Assembly (NCBI GenBank): GCA_030616695.1
Contig: JAUWWU010000030.1
Location: forward strand, 1-8,635
Direction of reading: 5' to 3'
DNA: 8,635 nucleotides
Source of the DNA: Candidatus Omnitrophota bacterium
GTDB taxonomy: Bacteria > Omnitrophota > Gorgyraeia > JAHIPI01
The position numbers and the translations under genes were made by a program. The notes beneath the pieces were generated by a model. It ran no database searches. It was not told the DNA's origin and was given only the letters and a program-made list of their open reading frames with translations. Numbering within the stretch: the stretch's first letter is position 1; each line of letters opens with the position of its first letter. Shown here in pieces: positions 1-6,632 of the stretch.

Positions 1-564
1 CCGACAAGGGGGGAGATATTGTTTGGCAGTGTGAGTTATGACAGGCTTAATTTAAAAACTTTGCGGGAGAATATCGGTTACGTCACACAGGAGGATGTGA
101 TCTTTAATGCCAGCATTAAAGAAAACATATCATTGTGGGACGGGGATGCGGATGAGGCTAGGCTGAACAGGGCTATAGAAATGGCGCATATAACCGGTTT
201 CATAAACGACCTTCCCGAGAAGCAAAATTCCATGCTTGGCGATAACGGGCTTGACATATCCGGTGGACAGAGGCAGAGGGTAACCATAGCGCGCGAGCTC
301 TATAAGGATACAAAGCTTTTGATATTAGACGAAGCTACGAGTTCGTTGGATAGCAAGTTCGAAAATCAGATCTATGAAAATTTAGAAAAATTTAAAGGTA
401 AGAGGACTATGGTAATCATAGCCCATAGGCTGGCCACGATAAAAAATGCCGATTATGTCTATGTGTTTGATGAGGGAAGAGTTGTAGAAGAGGGGACGTA
501 TAGCGAGTTGTGTCGAAAAAGAGGCGAGTTTACAAAAATGGTGGAGGCGCAAACACTCACGTAG
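1..564 (+). CDS. ABC exporter, C-terminal part of ATP-binding domain (5' truncated by window edge)
   Basis: This is the end of an ABC transporter ATPase. The frame is open from base 1, so the true start lies upstream; 187 residues are visible. They cover most of a nucleotide-binding domain: the Q-loop glutamine in YVTQEDVIFN (visible residue 30), the signature ISGGQRQR (86-93), Walker B LLILDEATSSLD (106-117, Asp110 and catalytic Glu111) and the switch histidine in IIAHR (His142). Walker A and any membrane domain are outside the window. The wording around the Q-loop and D-loop is that of exporters with fused membrane and ATPase domains (MsbA, ABCB or PglK-like), which move lipids, oligosaccharide-lipids or drugs across the inner membrane. 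The substrate cannot be read from this fragment. The gene ends about 100 bases before rpsO with no clear intrinsic terminator. It is probably a separate unit, since a new promoter follows. Confidence 0.9.
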   Translation, partial: PTRGEILFGSVSYDRLNLKTLRENIGYVTQEDVIFNASIKENISLWDGDADEARLNRAIEMAHITGFINDLPEKQNSMLGDNGLDISGGQRQRVTIARELYKDTKLLILDEATSSLDSKFENQIYENLEKFKGKRTMVIIAHRLATIKNADYVYVFDEGRVVEEGTYSELCRKRGEFTKMVEAQTLT

Positions 565-567
565 TGG

Positions 568-587
568 TTCCGACTCCCCTTCCGACT
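568..587. repeat. Short direct repeat TTCCGACT, two copies 12 bp apart
   Basis: TTCCGACT occurs at 568-575 and again at 580-587, separated by CCCC. It lies between the end of the ABC gene and the promoter. The sequence is plain to see, but no function can be assigned. It could be chance, or a tandem protein-binding site upstream of the -35 region. Confidence 0.4.
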
Positions 588-601
588 TCGTCAGAAATAG
601 G

Positions 602-631
602 TTGCGTCATATAGAGTATCTTTGGTATAAT
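602..631 (+). promoter_or_regulatory. Probable sigma-70-type promoter with extended -10, driving the rpsO operon
   Basis: A perfect -10 hexamer TATAAT lies at 626-631. It is preceded directly by TGG (623-625), which fits the TGn extended -10 rule. A weak -35, TTGCGT, sits at 602-607 with an 18-base spacer. Transcription would start near 638, giving a leader of about 28 bases before the rpsO start. This is the only strong promoter I see in the window and it sits in the only intergenic space. The downstream genes are packed too closely to leave room for others, apart from possible promoters inside coding sequence. The -10 lies in a palindrome described separately. Confidence 0.65.
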
Positions 632-644
632 TATAGCAAAGATA
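617..644. repeat. 28-bp near-perfect palindrome centred on the rpsO promoter -10
   Basis: The left arm TATCTTTGGTATAA (617-630) and right arm TTATAGCAAAGATA (631-644) are reverse complements at 13 of 14 positions. The single mismatched pair is at 625/636. The core TATAATTATA (626-635) places a -10 hexamer on each strand: TATAAT on plus at 626-631 and TATAAT on minus at 635-630. Each is preceded by TG plus one base, so both are extended -10 elements. It could be an operator, a bidirectional promoter, or an RNA hairpin in read-through transcripts from upstream. There is no GC-rich stem followed by a U-tract, so it does not look like an intrinsic terminator. Confidence 0.8.
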
Positions 645-652
645 ACATTTAC

Positions 653-659
653 AGGAGGT
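653..659 (+). promoter_or_regulatory. Strong ribosome-binding site that fixes the rpsO start
   Basis: AGGAGGT matches the anti-Shine-Dalgarno sequence fully. It ends six bases before TTG at 666, a normal spacing. The GTG at 660 touches the site with no spacer and is therefore an unlikely start. This supports TTG as the initiation codon of S15. Confidence 0.8.
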
Positions 660-665
660 GTGATT

Positions 666-935
666 TTGAGCATAACCAAAGAGGTGAAAACAGCCTTGAT
701 AAAAGAGTACAAGGTCCATGAGAAAGACACTGGCTCTCCCGAAGTCCAGATTGCGATTCTTACGGAAAGGATAAACACCCTTACGGAACATTTCAAGGTC
801 CACAAAAAGGACCATAGTTCCCGAAGGGGGCTTTTGAAGCTGGTAAGCAAGAGGAGAAGGTTGCTTGACTATCTTAAAAAGCACGACAACGAAAAGTACC
901 AGGAACTTCTTGAGAAATTAAAACTTCGCAAGTAG
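666..935 (+). CDS. rpsO: 30S ribosomal protein S15
   Basis: S15 is a primary binder of the 16S rRNA central domain in small-subunit assembly and contributes to an inter-subunit bridge. The protein begins [14 protein letters not shown] after the start Met and carries the family hallmarks: [13 protein letters not shown], an [12 protein letters not shown] helix, [23 protein letters not shown] and a C-terminal LLEKLKLRK. With the TTG start at 666 it is 89 residues, the usual bacterial length. A GTG six bases upstream would add two residues but abuts the ribosome-binding site. It is the first gene after the promoter and lies 16 bases before pnp, the classic rpsO-pnp pairing. In some bacteria S15 represses its own translation by binding its mRNA leader. 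The leader here is short, and I cannot recognise such a structure in it. Confidence 0.97.
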   Translation: MSITKEVKTALIKEYKVHEKDTGSPEVQIAILTERINTLTEHFKVHKKDHSSRRGLLKLVSKRRRLLDYLKKHDNEKYQELLEKLKLRK

Positions 936-951
936 GGCAAAAGGAGAGAAT

Positions 952-3123
952 ATGACAGAGAAATTTGAACTCGGACTGGGCGGCAAACAGCTCAGTATCG
1001 AAACAGGGAGGTTTGCGAAACAGGCCGACGGGGCGGTGGCCGTTCGGTTCGGCGGAACAGTAGTCCTTACGACCGTGGTGTGTTCAAAAGACCCGAAAGA
1101 GGGGGTGGATTTTCTCCCGCTTTATGTCGAATACAGAGAGAAGACCTATGCCGCCGGTAAAATACCGGGTGGCTTTTTTAAACGTGAAGGCCGGCCGAGC
1201 GAAAAAGAGATACTGACAGCCAGGTTAGTAGACAGGCCCATAAGGCCTCTGTTCGCAGACGGCTTTACCCATGAAGTGCAGGTCATGACCATGGTGCTTT
1301 CGGCGGATGCCGAGAATGATTCGGATATCCTGGCGCTTATAGGCGCATCAGCGGCGCTTTCTATTTCTGATGTGCCGTTCAACGGCCCGATAGCGGCGGT
1401 AAGGGTCGGGAGGATAGACGATAAATTTGTATTAAACCCTACCTTTCAGGAACTTGATTCCAGTAGCATGGACCTGATAGTGGCCGGGAACGGCCGGGAT
1501 GTGATAATGATAGAGGCCGGTATGAACGAGGTCTCCGAAGAGACCGCGCTGGAGGGCATCGAATTCGCCAGAGAGCCTCTCAGGAAAATAGTGGAATTAC
1601 AGAAAGAGATGGTGAAAAAGTGCGGCGCCGGGAAGCGGAAGATAGAGCTTTTAAAGGTAGAGCCCGCCCTTACGGAAAAGGTGAAGGAGATTGCTTTAGA
1701 CAAGCTTAACGAACTTGTCCATATATCGAGTAAGGAGCAAAGAGAAGAAGCCCTCGCTTCCATCAAGAAAGAGCTGGTGGAAAAACTTGTTAACGAAGAG
1801 ACCGGATATACGGAAGGCGACGTAAAGATCGCCCTCGTGAAGCTTGAGAAAGAGATCGTGCGCAAGGACATCCTCGAGAACGAGAAGAGAATCGACGGCA
1901 GGACAAGGAAGGACATACGGCCTATAAGCTGTGAAGTAGGCATACTTCCAAGGACGCACGGCTCAGGGCTTTTCACGCGCGGCCAGACGCAGAGTCTATC
2001 GGTGACTACGCTGGGCACAAGCGCTGACGAGCAAAGAATAGACGCCCTTGAAGGCGAGACGTCAAAAAGCTTTATGCTCCATTATAATTTTCCTCCTTTT
2101 AGTGTCGGAGAAGTAAAGCCGGTCAGGGGGCCGGGCAGGAGGGAGATAGGGCACGGGGCGCTTGCGGAAAAGGCCCTTAAGCCCGTAATGCCGTCAAAGG
2201 AAGAATTTCCTTACACGGTGAGATTGGTTTCCGATATACTTGAATCCAACGGCTCCAGCAGTATGGCCACGGTATGCGCAAGTGCCCTGTCATTAATGGA
2301 CGCAGGAGTGCCGGTAAAGAAGTTGGTCGCCGGCATAGCTATAGGCCTTGTCAAAGAAGATGACAGGCATATCATGCTTACCGATATCGCCGGCCTTGAA
2401 GACCATTTCGGCGATATGGATTTCAAAGTGGCCGGCACAGCCGACGGCATTACCGCCATGCAGCTTGACCTGAAGATATCCGGGATAACCATGGATATGC
2501 TGAAAGAGGCCTTTTCCCGGGCAAAAGAATCAAGGATGATAGTGCTGGAAAAGCTTTCAGAGGCCATTTCAAGACCGCGGGAGAATCTATCCTCTTATGC
2601 GCCCCGCATAGTTACCATTAAGGTCCCGCAGGAGAAGATAAAGGATGTCATAGGCACGGGCGGCAAAGTCATACGCAAGATCATACAGGACACGGGCGCC
2701 ACTATTGACATAGAAGACGACGGCTCCTGCCAGGTTGCGTCCACTGACGAAGCGGCGATGAAAAAGGCGGTGGATATAATCAATAAAATAATAGAGGATC
2801 CGGAGGTCGGAAAGATATACAAAGGCAAAGTGGTGCGCATCATGGATTTTGGAGCGTTCTGCGAAATACTTCCGGGTAAAGATGGGCTTTGCCACGTCTC
2901 CGAATTATCGGATCACTTTGTTAAGAGTGCAAGTGACGAGGTAAAGGTCGGCGACGAGTTCGATGTCAAACTGATAGAGATAGACCAGCAGGGAAGGCTT
3001 AACTTAAGCCGGAAGCGGGCGATGCCGGGTTATAAAGAAGAGCCCGGAAAACCCGAGAAGCATGAGAAGCGCGAGAGGTATGAGAAGCATAAAGGTGGGC
3101 ATAAAGAAAGACGAGGCCGCTAA
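952..3123 (+). CDS. pnp: Polyribonucleotide nucleotidyltransferase (PNPase)
   Basis: PNPase is a cytoplasmic trimeric exoribonuclease that degrades RNA 3' to 5' with phosphate, releasing nucleoside diphosphates; it can also run in reverse to add tails. The 723 residues show the full layout: first RNase PH domain (about 12-210, with FFKREGRPSE near 75-84), a helical linker (about 240-310), the catalytic second RNase PH domain (about 315-545), a KH domain (about 552-615, GxxG loop G568-G571) and an S1 domain (about 620-690). Active-site elements are intact: FTRGQTQ, RREIGHGALAEKAL, NGSSSMA (433-439) and GDMDFKVAG with Asp484, Asp490 and Lys492 in the metal-binding positions. AAGGAGAG at 941-948 is a good ribosome-binding site. 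The highly charged tail (about 695-723, rich in Lys, Glu, Arg, His) is partly encoded by a 9-bp tandem repeat and overlaps the start of dut. Confidence 0.98.
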   Translation: MTEKFELGLGGKQLSIETGRFAKQADGAVAVRFGGTVVLTTVVCSKDPKEGVDFLPLYVEYREKTYAAGKIPGGFFKREGRPSEKEILTARLVDRPIRPLFADGFTHEVQVMTMVLSADAENDSDILALIGASAALSISDVPFNGPIAAVRVGRIDDKFVLNPTFQELDSSSMDLIVAGNGRDVIMIEAGMNEVSEETALEGIEFAREPLRKIVELQKEMVKKCGAGKRKIELLKVEPALTEKVKEIALDKLNELVHISSKEQREEALASIKKELVEKLVNEETGYTEGDVKIALVKLEKEIVRKDILENEKRIDGRTRKDIRPISCEVGILPRTHGSGLFTRGQTQSLSVTTLGTSADEQRIDALEGETSKSFMLHYNFPPFSVGEVKPVRGPGRREIGHGALAEKALKPVMPSKEEFPYTVRLVSDILESNGSSSMATVCASALSLMDAGVPVKKLVAGIAIGLVKEDDRHIMLTDIAGLEDHFGDMDFKVAGTADGITAMQLDLKISGITMDMLKEAFSRAKESRMIVLEKLSEAISRPRENLSSYAPRIVTIKVPQEKIKDVIGTGGKVIRKIIQDTGATIDIEDDGSCQVASTDEAAMKKAVDIINKIIEDPEVGKIYKGKVVRIMDFGAFCEILPGKDGLCHVSELSDHFVKSASDEVKVGDEFDVKLIEIDQQGRLNLSRKRAMPGYKEEPGKPEKHEKRERYEKHKGGHKERRGR
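3055..3090 (+). repeat. Tandem 9-bp repeat, four units, in the pnp/dut overlap
   Basis: Four consecutive 9-base units start at 3055, 3064, 3073 and 3082: GAGAAGCAT, GAGAAGCGC, GAGAGGTAT, GAGAAGCAT. In the pnp frame they encode EKH-EKR-ERY-EKH of the PNPase tail (residues 702-713). In the +1 shifted frame used by dut, the same bases supply two candidate ATG codons (3062 and 3080) and the purine-rich GAGAAG/GAGAGG stretches before them. A related 8-base repeat, GCATAAAG, follows at 3087-3094 and 3099-3106. Confidence 0.75.
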
Positions 3124-3571
3124 GGACCTGCCGCTTCCGAAATACGCTACGGAAGGATCCAGCGGCATGGATATATACGCGGATGTCGACGGTGAAATCG
3201 CGATCAACCCCGGAGAGATCAAACTTATAAGGGCGGGGTTTTACATTTCGATACCAAAGGGCTACGAGGCAGAGGTAAGGGCCAGGAGCGGCCTGGCGCT
3301 GAAACACGGGATAACGCTTGTAAATTCGCCCGGCACCATTGACTCCGACTTCAGGGGCTTGGTGTGCGTTATCCTTACCAATCTCGGCAAGATGCCCTAC
3401 ATTATAAGGCGCGGGGACAGGATCGCGCAGATGGTGTTTAAAGAAGCGGTGAACGCCCGGCTGGAATTATGCGAGGAATTGGACGGTACGGCAAGGGGCG
3501 CAGGCGGCTTCGGCCATACGGGAAAACGAGTACAGCCGATCGTAGTTCAACCAAAAGCCAATAAGCGATAG
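3080..3571 (+). CDS. dut: Deoxyuridine 5'-triphosphate nucleotidohydrolase (dUTPase)
   Basis: The enzyme hydrolyses dUTP to dUMP and pyrophosphate, keeping uracil out of DNA and feeding dTMP synthesis. All five motifs of the trimeric family are present, numbered from ATG 3080: SGMDI (28-32), RSGLA (69-73), GTIDSDFRG (85-93, catalytic Asp88), RGDRIAQ (111-117) and the P-loop-like RGAGGFGHTG (139-148). The motif 3 aromatic is Phe91 where Tyr is most usual, a mild change. The 163 residues are slightly longer than the common 145-155, mainly through the KPEP-free basic tail ending QPKANKR. The start overlaps pnp by 44 bases in another frame, suggesting translational coupling. ATG 3062 is an in-frame alternative that adds MRSARG. 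I prefer 3080 because family members begin shortly before the KVGIKK-like first strand, but neither ATG has a well-spaced ribosome-binding site. Confidence 0.95.
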   Translation: MRSIKVGIKKDEAAKDLPLPKYATEGSSGMDIYADVDGEIAINPGEIKLIRAGFYISIPKGYEAEVRARSGLALKHGITLVNSPGTIDSDFRGLVCVILTNLGKMPYIIRRGDRIAQMVFKEAVNARLELCEELDGTARGAGGFGHTGKRVQPIVVQPKANKR

Positions 3572-3575
3572 TAAA

Positions 3576-5807
3576 ATGGAAAGAGAAAAAAGGGACGAGA
3601 TATTAGCTATATTGCTCATAACTATGAGCATATTCATATTCTTAAGCCTCGTGACGTTTGATTCCGCCGACACCTCTTTTTACGCCTTTCCCCCGAATAC
3701 GCCGGTCAAGAATTTGGGAGGTTTTGTCGGGGCGTATATAGGCGCATTCCTCTTTTTCCTTATGGGGATATCCGCCTATATCATCCCCACCCTCTTTCTC
3801 ATATGGGGCATGAGCAGGTTCTTCAAAACAGCCGCGCAGCGGTTATACGCGCGGGTCGCCGGCACATTCATACTGATTCTCGCCACAAGTTCCCTGGCAA
3901 GTATGATCATAGACGGCAATGCCGTGGACGAATTCAGGTACGGTGGGACATTCGGATTTTTCCTGTCTAAAATAATGCTCAGGTATTGCGGCGTGATAGG
4001 CTCATATGTAATATTATCGTCCCTTTTGATCCTCTCGCTTGTCCTGGCCACGGAATTTATGATATTCCCGCTTATTCAAAAATGCGGCGCTTTGCTGGCC
4101 GGTTCGTTTAAAAAGATAAGGTCGGGATTTTCCGCGCCTTCGATCCGATTCGGAGCAGGAAAAAAGCCGGCTGTAAAGACTTCCCGGCCCATTCTTCCGG
4201 CCGAGCCGCGGGTCGTTGTCCAACCGAAGACTAAAGAAGTCGAGTATGCGATACGCAAGCCGCAGAAACCGGAGCCCGCCCCGCTAAGCAGCAAGCGTCC
4301 GGCAGGGCCCTCTAAAGCGGCGGTAAAGCCTGCTGCCGCAAGGCAGGAAAAGGCGATGGGAGAATATAAATTGCCGTCCATGGACCTGTTGGATTCTCCG
4401 CCGCCCATCGAAAAGCGGAAGATAAAAGAAGACTTAAAGACAAACTCGGATATACTGGAATCCACGCTTTCGGATTTCGGGGTCGAGGCCAAAGTGGTAA
4501 GAGTCGAGCAGGGCCCCGTTATAACGCGTTACGAGCTTGAGCCTGCACCCGGCGTAAAAGTCAACAGGATAACCGCACTCAATGACAATATCTCTCTTGC
4601 CATGAAGGCGCAGAGTGTGAGGATCGTGGCTCCGATCCCCGGTAAAGGGACTATCGGAGTCGAGGTGCCTAATACAGCCTCAAGCGTGGTATATTTGAAA
4701 GAAGTAATGGACTCGGAAGAATTTAGGGACATGTCTTCCAAGCTTGTCCTCGCCCTCGGAAAAGACATAGCCGGAAAGCCCCTACTAACCGACCTCGGCG
4801 ATATGCCCCACCTTCTCATAGCCGGGACGACCGGTTCGGGAAAAACCGTGTGCGTAAACTGCCTTATAACGAGCCTCCTTTTCAGCATGAACCCCGAAGA
4901 GGTCAAATTCCTGATGATCGACCCCAAGATGGTGGAGCTGGCGGTCTTTAACGGCCTTCCGCATCTTTTGTGCCCTGTTGTTACCGACGCAAAAAAGGCG
5001 GCAGCCTCCCTGAATTGGGTAGTCAACGAGATGGAGAATAGGTATAAACTTCTGGCGAAGGTAGGGGCGCGCAATATAGACATCTTTAACGAAAAGGTGG
5101 GAAAGGGAAAGGATGAGTGGGTCGATGAAGACGGCGCCTCGATCGGAAAACTGCCGTTTATCATTGTGATTATCGACGAGCTCGCCGACCTTATGGTGGT
5201 GGCGAGGGAAAGTATAGAAAACGCCATTACGCGGCTGGCACAGCTCTCGCGCGCGGTAGGCATACATATTATTCTGGCCACGCAAAGGCCGTCGGTGAAC
5301 GTCGTAACGGGCGTGATAAAAGCGAATTTTCCGGCGAGAGTGTCTTTTAAGGTAGCTTCAAAAGTCGACTCAAGGACCGTCCTGGATATGAACGGCGCAG
5401 ACAAACTGCTTGGCAGGGGGGATATGTTGTTCATAGAGCCCGGCGCATCAAAGCCCGTAAGGGCCCAGGGCAGCCTGATAGGCGACAACGAGATTAGCCG
5501 GATAGTGGAATTTATGAAATCCCAGGGAGAGGCCGTGTATGACGAAAGCATCATGTCTCAGCAGGAGAAGAAGGCGTTAGGTAGGACATTTGAAAAAGAC
5601 GAGCTGTTTGACGAAGGCGTGAAAATAGTTTTAGAGACAAAGCAGGCCTCTGTTTCTATGCTTCAGAGGAAATTAGGGCTCGGCTATACAAGGGCCGCGC
5701 GCTTGATTGATGCTATGGAAGACAGCGGTATCGTAGGCCCTTACCGTGGCTCCAAACCACGAGAGATACTGGTCGATACCGAAACGAGCGAAGACAAACG
5801 CAGTTGA
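3576..5807 (+). CDS. ftsK: DNA translocase FtsK/SpoIIIE family
   Basis: This membrane-anchored motor pumps chromosomal DNA through the closing septum and, with XerCD-type recombinases, helps resolve chromosome dimers. The N-terminus has hydrophobic membrane segments at about 9-28, 49-78 (long enough for two), 93-112 and 138-164. A Pro/Lys/Ala-rich linker of only about 90 residues (181-270) follows, far shorter than in E. coli FtsK and closer to SpoIIIE. The motor has an alpha/beta region (about 290-370), Walker A GTTGSGKT (417-424), Walker B IIVIIDE (Asp534, Glu535), ATQRP (568-572) and a C-terminal gamma winged helix (about 675-738, including LGLGYTRAARLIDAMEDSGIVG) that reads polar DNA motifs. 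The 743-residue length is normal for SpoIIIE/short FtsK. The gene starts 4 bases after dut with no convincing ribosome-binding site, so translation is probably coupled to dut. An ATG at codon 17 would cut TM1 and is unlikely. Confidence 0.96.
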   Translation: MEREKRDEILAILLITMSIFIFLSLVTFDSADTSFYAFPPNTPVKNLGGFVGAYIGAFLFFLMGISAYIIPTLFLIWGMSRFFKTAAQRLYARVAGTFILILATSSLASMIIDGNAVDEFRYGGTFGFFLSKIMLRYCGVIGSYVILSSLLILSLVLATEFMIFPLIQKCGALLAGSFKKIRSGFSAPSIRFGAGKKPAVKTSRPILPAEPRVVVQPKTKEVEYAIRKPQKPEPAPLSSKRPAGPSKAAVKPAAARQEKAMGEYKLPSMDLLDSPPPIEKRKIKEDLKTNSDILESTLSDFGVEAKVVRVEQGPVITRYELEPAPGVKVNRITALNDNISLAMKAQSVRIVAPIPGKGTIGVEVPNTASSVVYLKEVMDSEEFRDMSSKLVLALGKDIAGKPLLTDLGDMPHLLIAGTTGSGKTVCVNCLITSLLFSMNPEEVKFLMIDPKMVELAVFNGLPHLLCPVVTDAKKAAASLNWVVNEMENRYKLLAKVGARNIDIFNEKVGKGKDEWVDEDGASIGKLPFIIVIIDELADLMVVARESIENAITRLAQLSRAVGIHIILATQRPSVNVVTGVIKANFPARVSFKVASKVDSRTVLDMNGADKLLGRGDMLFIEPGASKPVRAQGSLIGDNEISRIVEFMKSQGEAVYDESIMSQQEKKALGRTFEKDELFDEGVKIVLETKQASVSMLQRKLGLGYTRAARLIDAMEDSGIVGPYRGSKPREILVDTETSEDKRS

Positions 5808-5822
5808 ACCGCAAGGTAGAAA

Positions 5823-6632
5823 ATGGTGCGCTTAAAGGCAGATAAAACACAACGCTACGGGACTTCCATAGGCCAGAGATTAAAAAAGGCGAGAGAAGAC
5901 AAGAATATATCTTTAGAGGAGGCCCATAGGCAGACCAAGATATACCCGAAGGTGATAGAGGCGCTCGAGAATGACAACTTAGACGGTACCCTGGGCGCCA
6001 CATATGCAAAGGCCTTTCTCAGGAATTATGCCCATTATCTCGAGCTCGACGTAAAAAAGATCGTCCAGGAGTATTCCTCAAAAATTGCCCCGCCCGCCCA
6101 GGAAAAATCCGCCCTGGAACCGAAATTATTTTTACGGAAAAAACCCGGCGGATTTAAGCATGTGACGATAGCAGTACTCGCGGTCGTTGTGTGGTTTTTT
6201 ATTTTAGGTTTTGCCACGACAAAGTTTATCCATTCATACAGGTCTTTTGTAGGTAATAAAAAAATCAGTGCCGCCGCATCAGGCGAAACGGCGAAAATAA
6301 CCGAGAAGTCTCAGCCTTTGGCGAAAGATATAAAAAGCGGATTTATCCCCATACCAAAACACCGCACCATTTCACTTACCATATCTACGGACATGGATGC
6401 ATGGCTGAAGGTGACCCGGGATGGTAAAGTGGCATTTCACGGGATCCTTTCAAAAGACTCCAAAGAGACCTGGCAGGCCGATAAGGATATAATGCTGACC
6501 GAGTTGGGCAGGCCCGGGGCGATGCGCCTGACCGTCAACGGAAAAGACATCGACTTCTCCGGAAGGCGCATCGGCAGAAATATCTTTATCACTCGCGAAG
6601 GTATCGACCTTGAACCCGCACGAAAAAACTAA
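5823..6632 (+). CDS. RodZ-like cell-shape protein: cytoplasmic HTH, one membrane segment, DUF4115 domain
   Basis: RodZ anchors the MreB cytoskeleton to the membrane and elongation machinery in rod-shaped bacteria. The 269 residues show the family plan. A helix-turn-helix of the HTH_25 type spans about 14-80 (IGQRLKKAREDKNISLEEA, then TKIYPKVIEALEN and TYAKAFLRNYAHYLELD). A basic stretch precedes one membrane segment (about 113-134, VTIAVLAVVVWFFILGF), then a linker of about 40 residues, then an extracytoplasmic beta domain resembling DUF4115 (about 182-263: DAWLKVTRDGKVAFHGIL, LTVNGKDIDFSGRRIGRN). The HTH in this family binds MreB and is not usually a DNA regulator. AAGGT (5813-5817) lies five bases before ATG. 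It starts 15 bases after ftsK and its end overlaps rimO. No mreB is in the window, so the shape role rests on family resemblance. Confidence 0.85.
   Translation: MVRLKADKTQRYGTSIGQRLKKAREDKNISLEEAHRQTKIYPKVIEALENDNLDGTLGATYAKAFLRNYAHYLELDVKKIVQEYSSKIAPPAQEKSALEPKLFLRKKPGGFKHVTIAVLAVVVWFFILGFATTKFIHSYRSFVGNKKISAAASGETAKITEKSQPLAKDIKSGFIPIPKHRTISLTISTDMDAWLKVTRDGKVAFHGILSKDSKETWQADKDIMLTELGRPGAMRLTVNGKDIDFSGRRIGRNIFITREGIDLEPARKN

Noticed and set aside
565..645. Intrinsic terminator for the ABC gene
   Set aside because: No GC-rich hairpin followed by a T-run is present. CCGAC-TTC-GTCAG at 582-594 is a short imperfect stem, and the palindrome at 617-644 is AT-rich with no U-tract.
638..690. S15 autoregulatory leader structure
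   Set aside because: The predicted leader is only about 28 bases and I could not draw a convincing pseudoknot or three-way junction around the start.
660..935. GTG at 660 as the rpsO start
   Set aside because: It directly touches the AGGAGGT ribosome-binding site. TTG 666 has a normal six-base spacing and gives the standard 89-residue S15.
1446..2018. Minus-strand open frame opposite pnp (190 codons)
   Set aside because: It is Ser/Phe-rich with no recognisable domain and lies fully inside the conserved PNPase gene.
4529..5554. Long minus-strand open frame (341 codons) opposite ftsK
   Set aside because: It is a shadow of the ftsK frame: its sequence is low-complexity Ser/Thr/Arg-rich, it matches no family I know and it lacks a ribosome-binding site, while the plus strand encodes an intact motor domain.
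5823..6632. Reading the HTH protein as a DNA-binding regulator of the operon
   Set aside because: The HTH is followed by a membrane segment and a DUF4115-like outer domain. That is the RodZ layout, where the HTH binds MreB.
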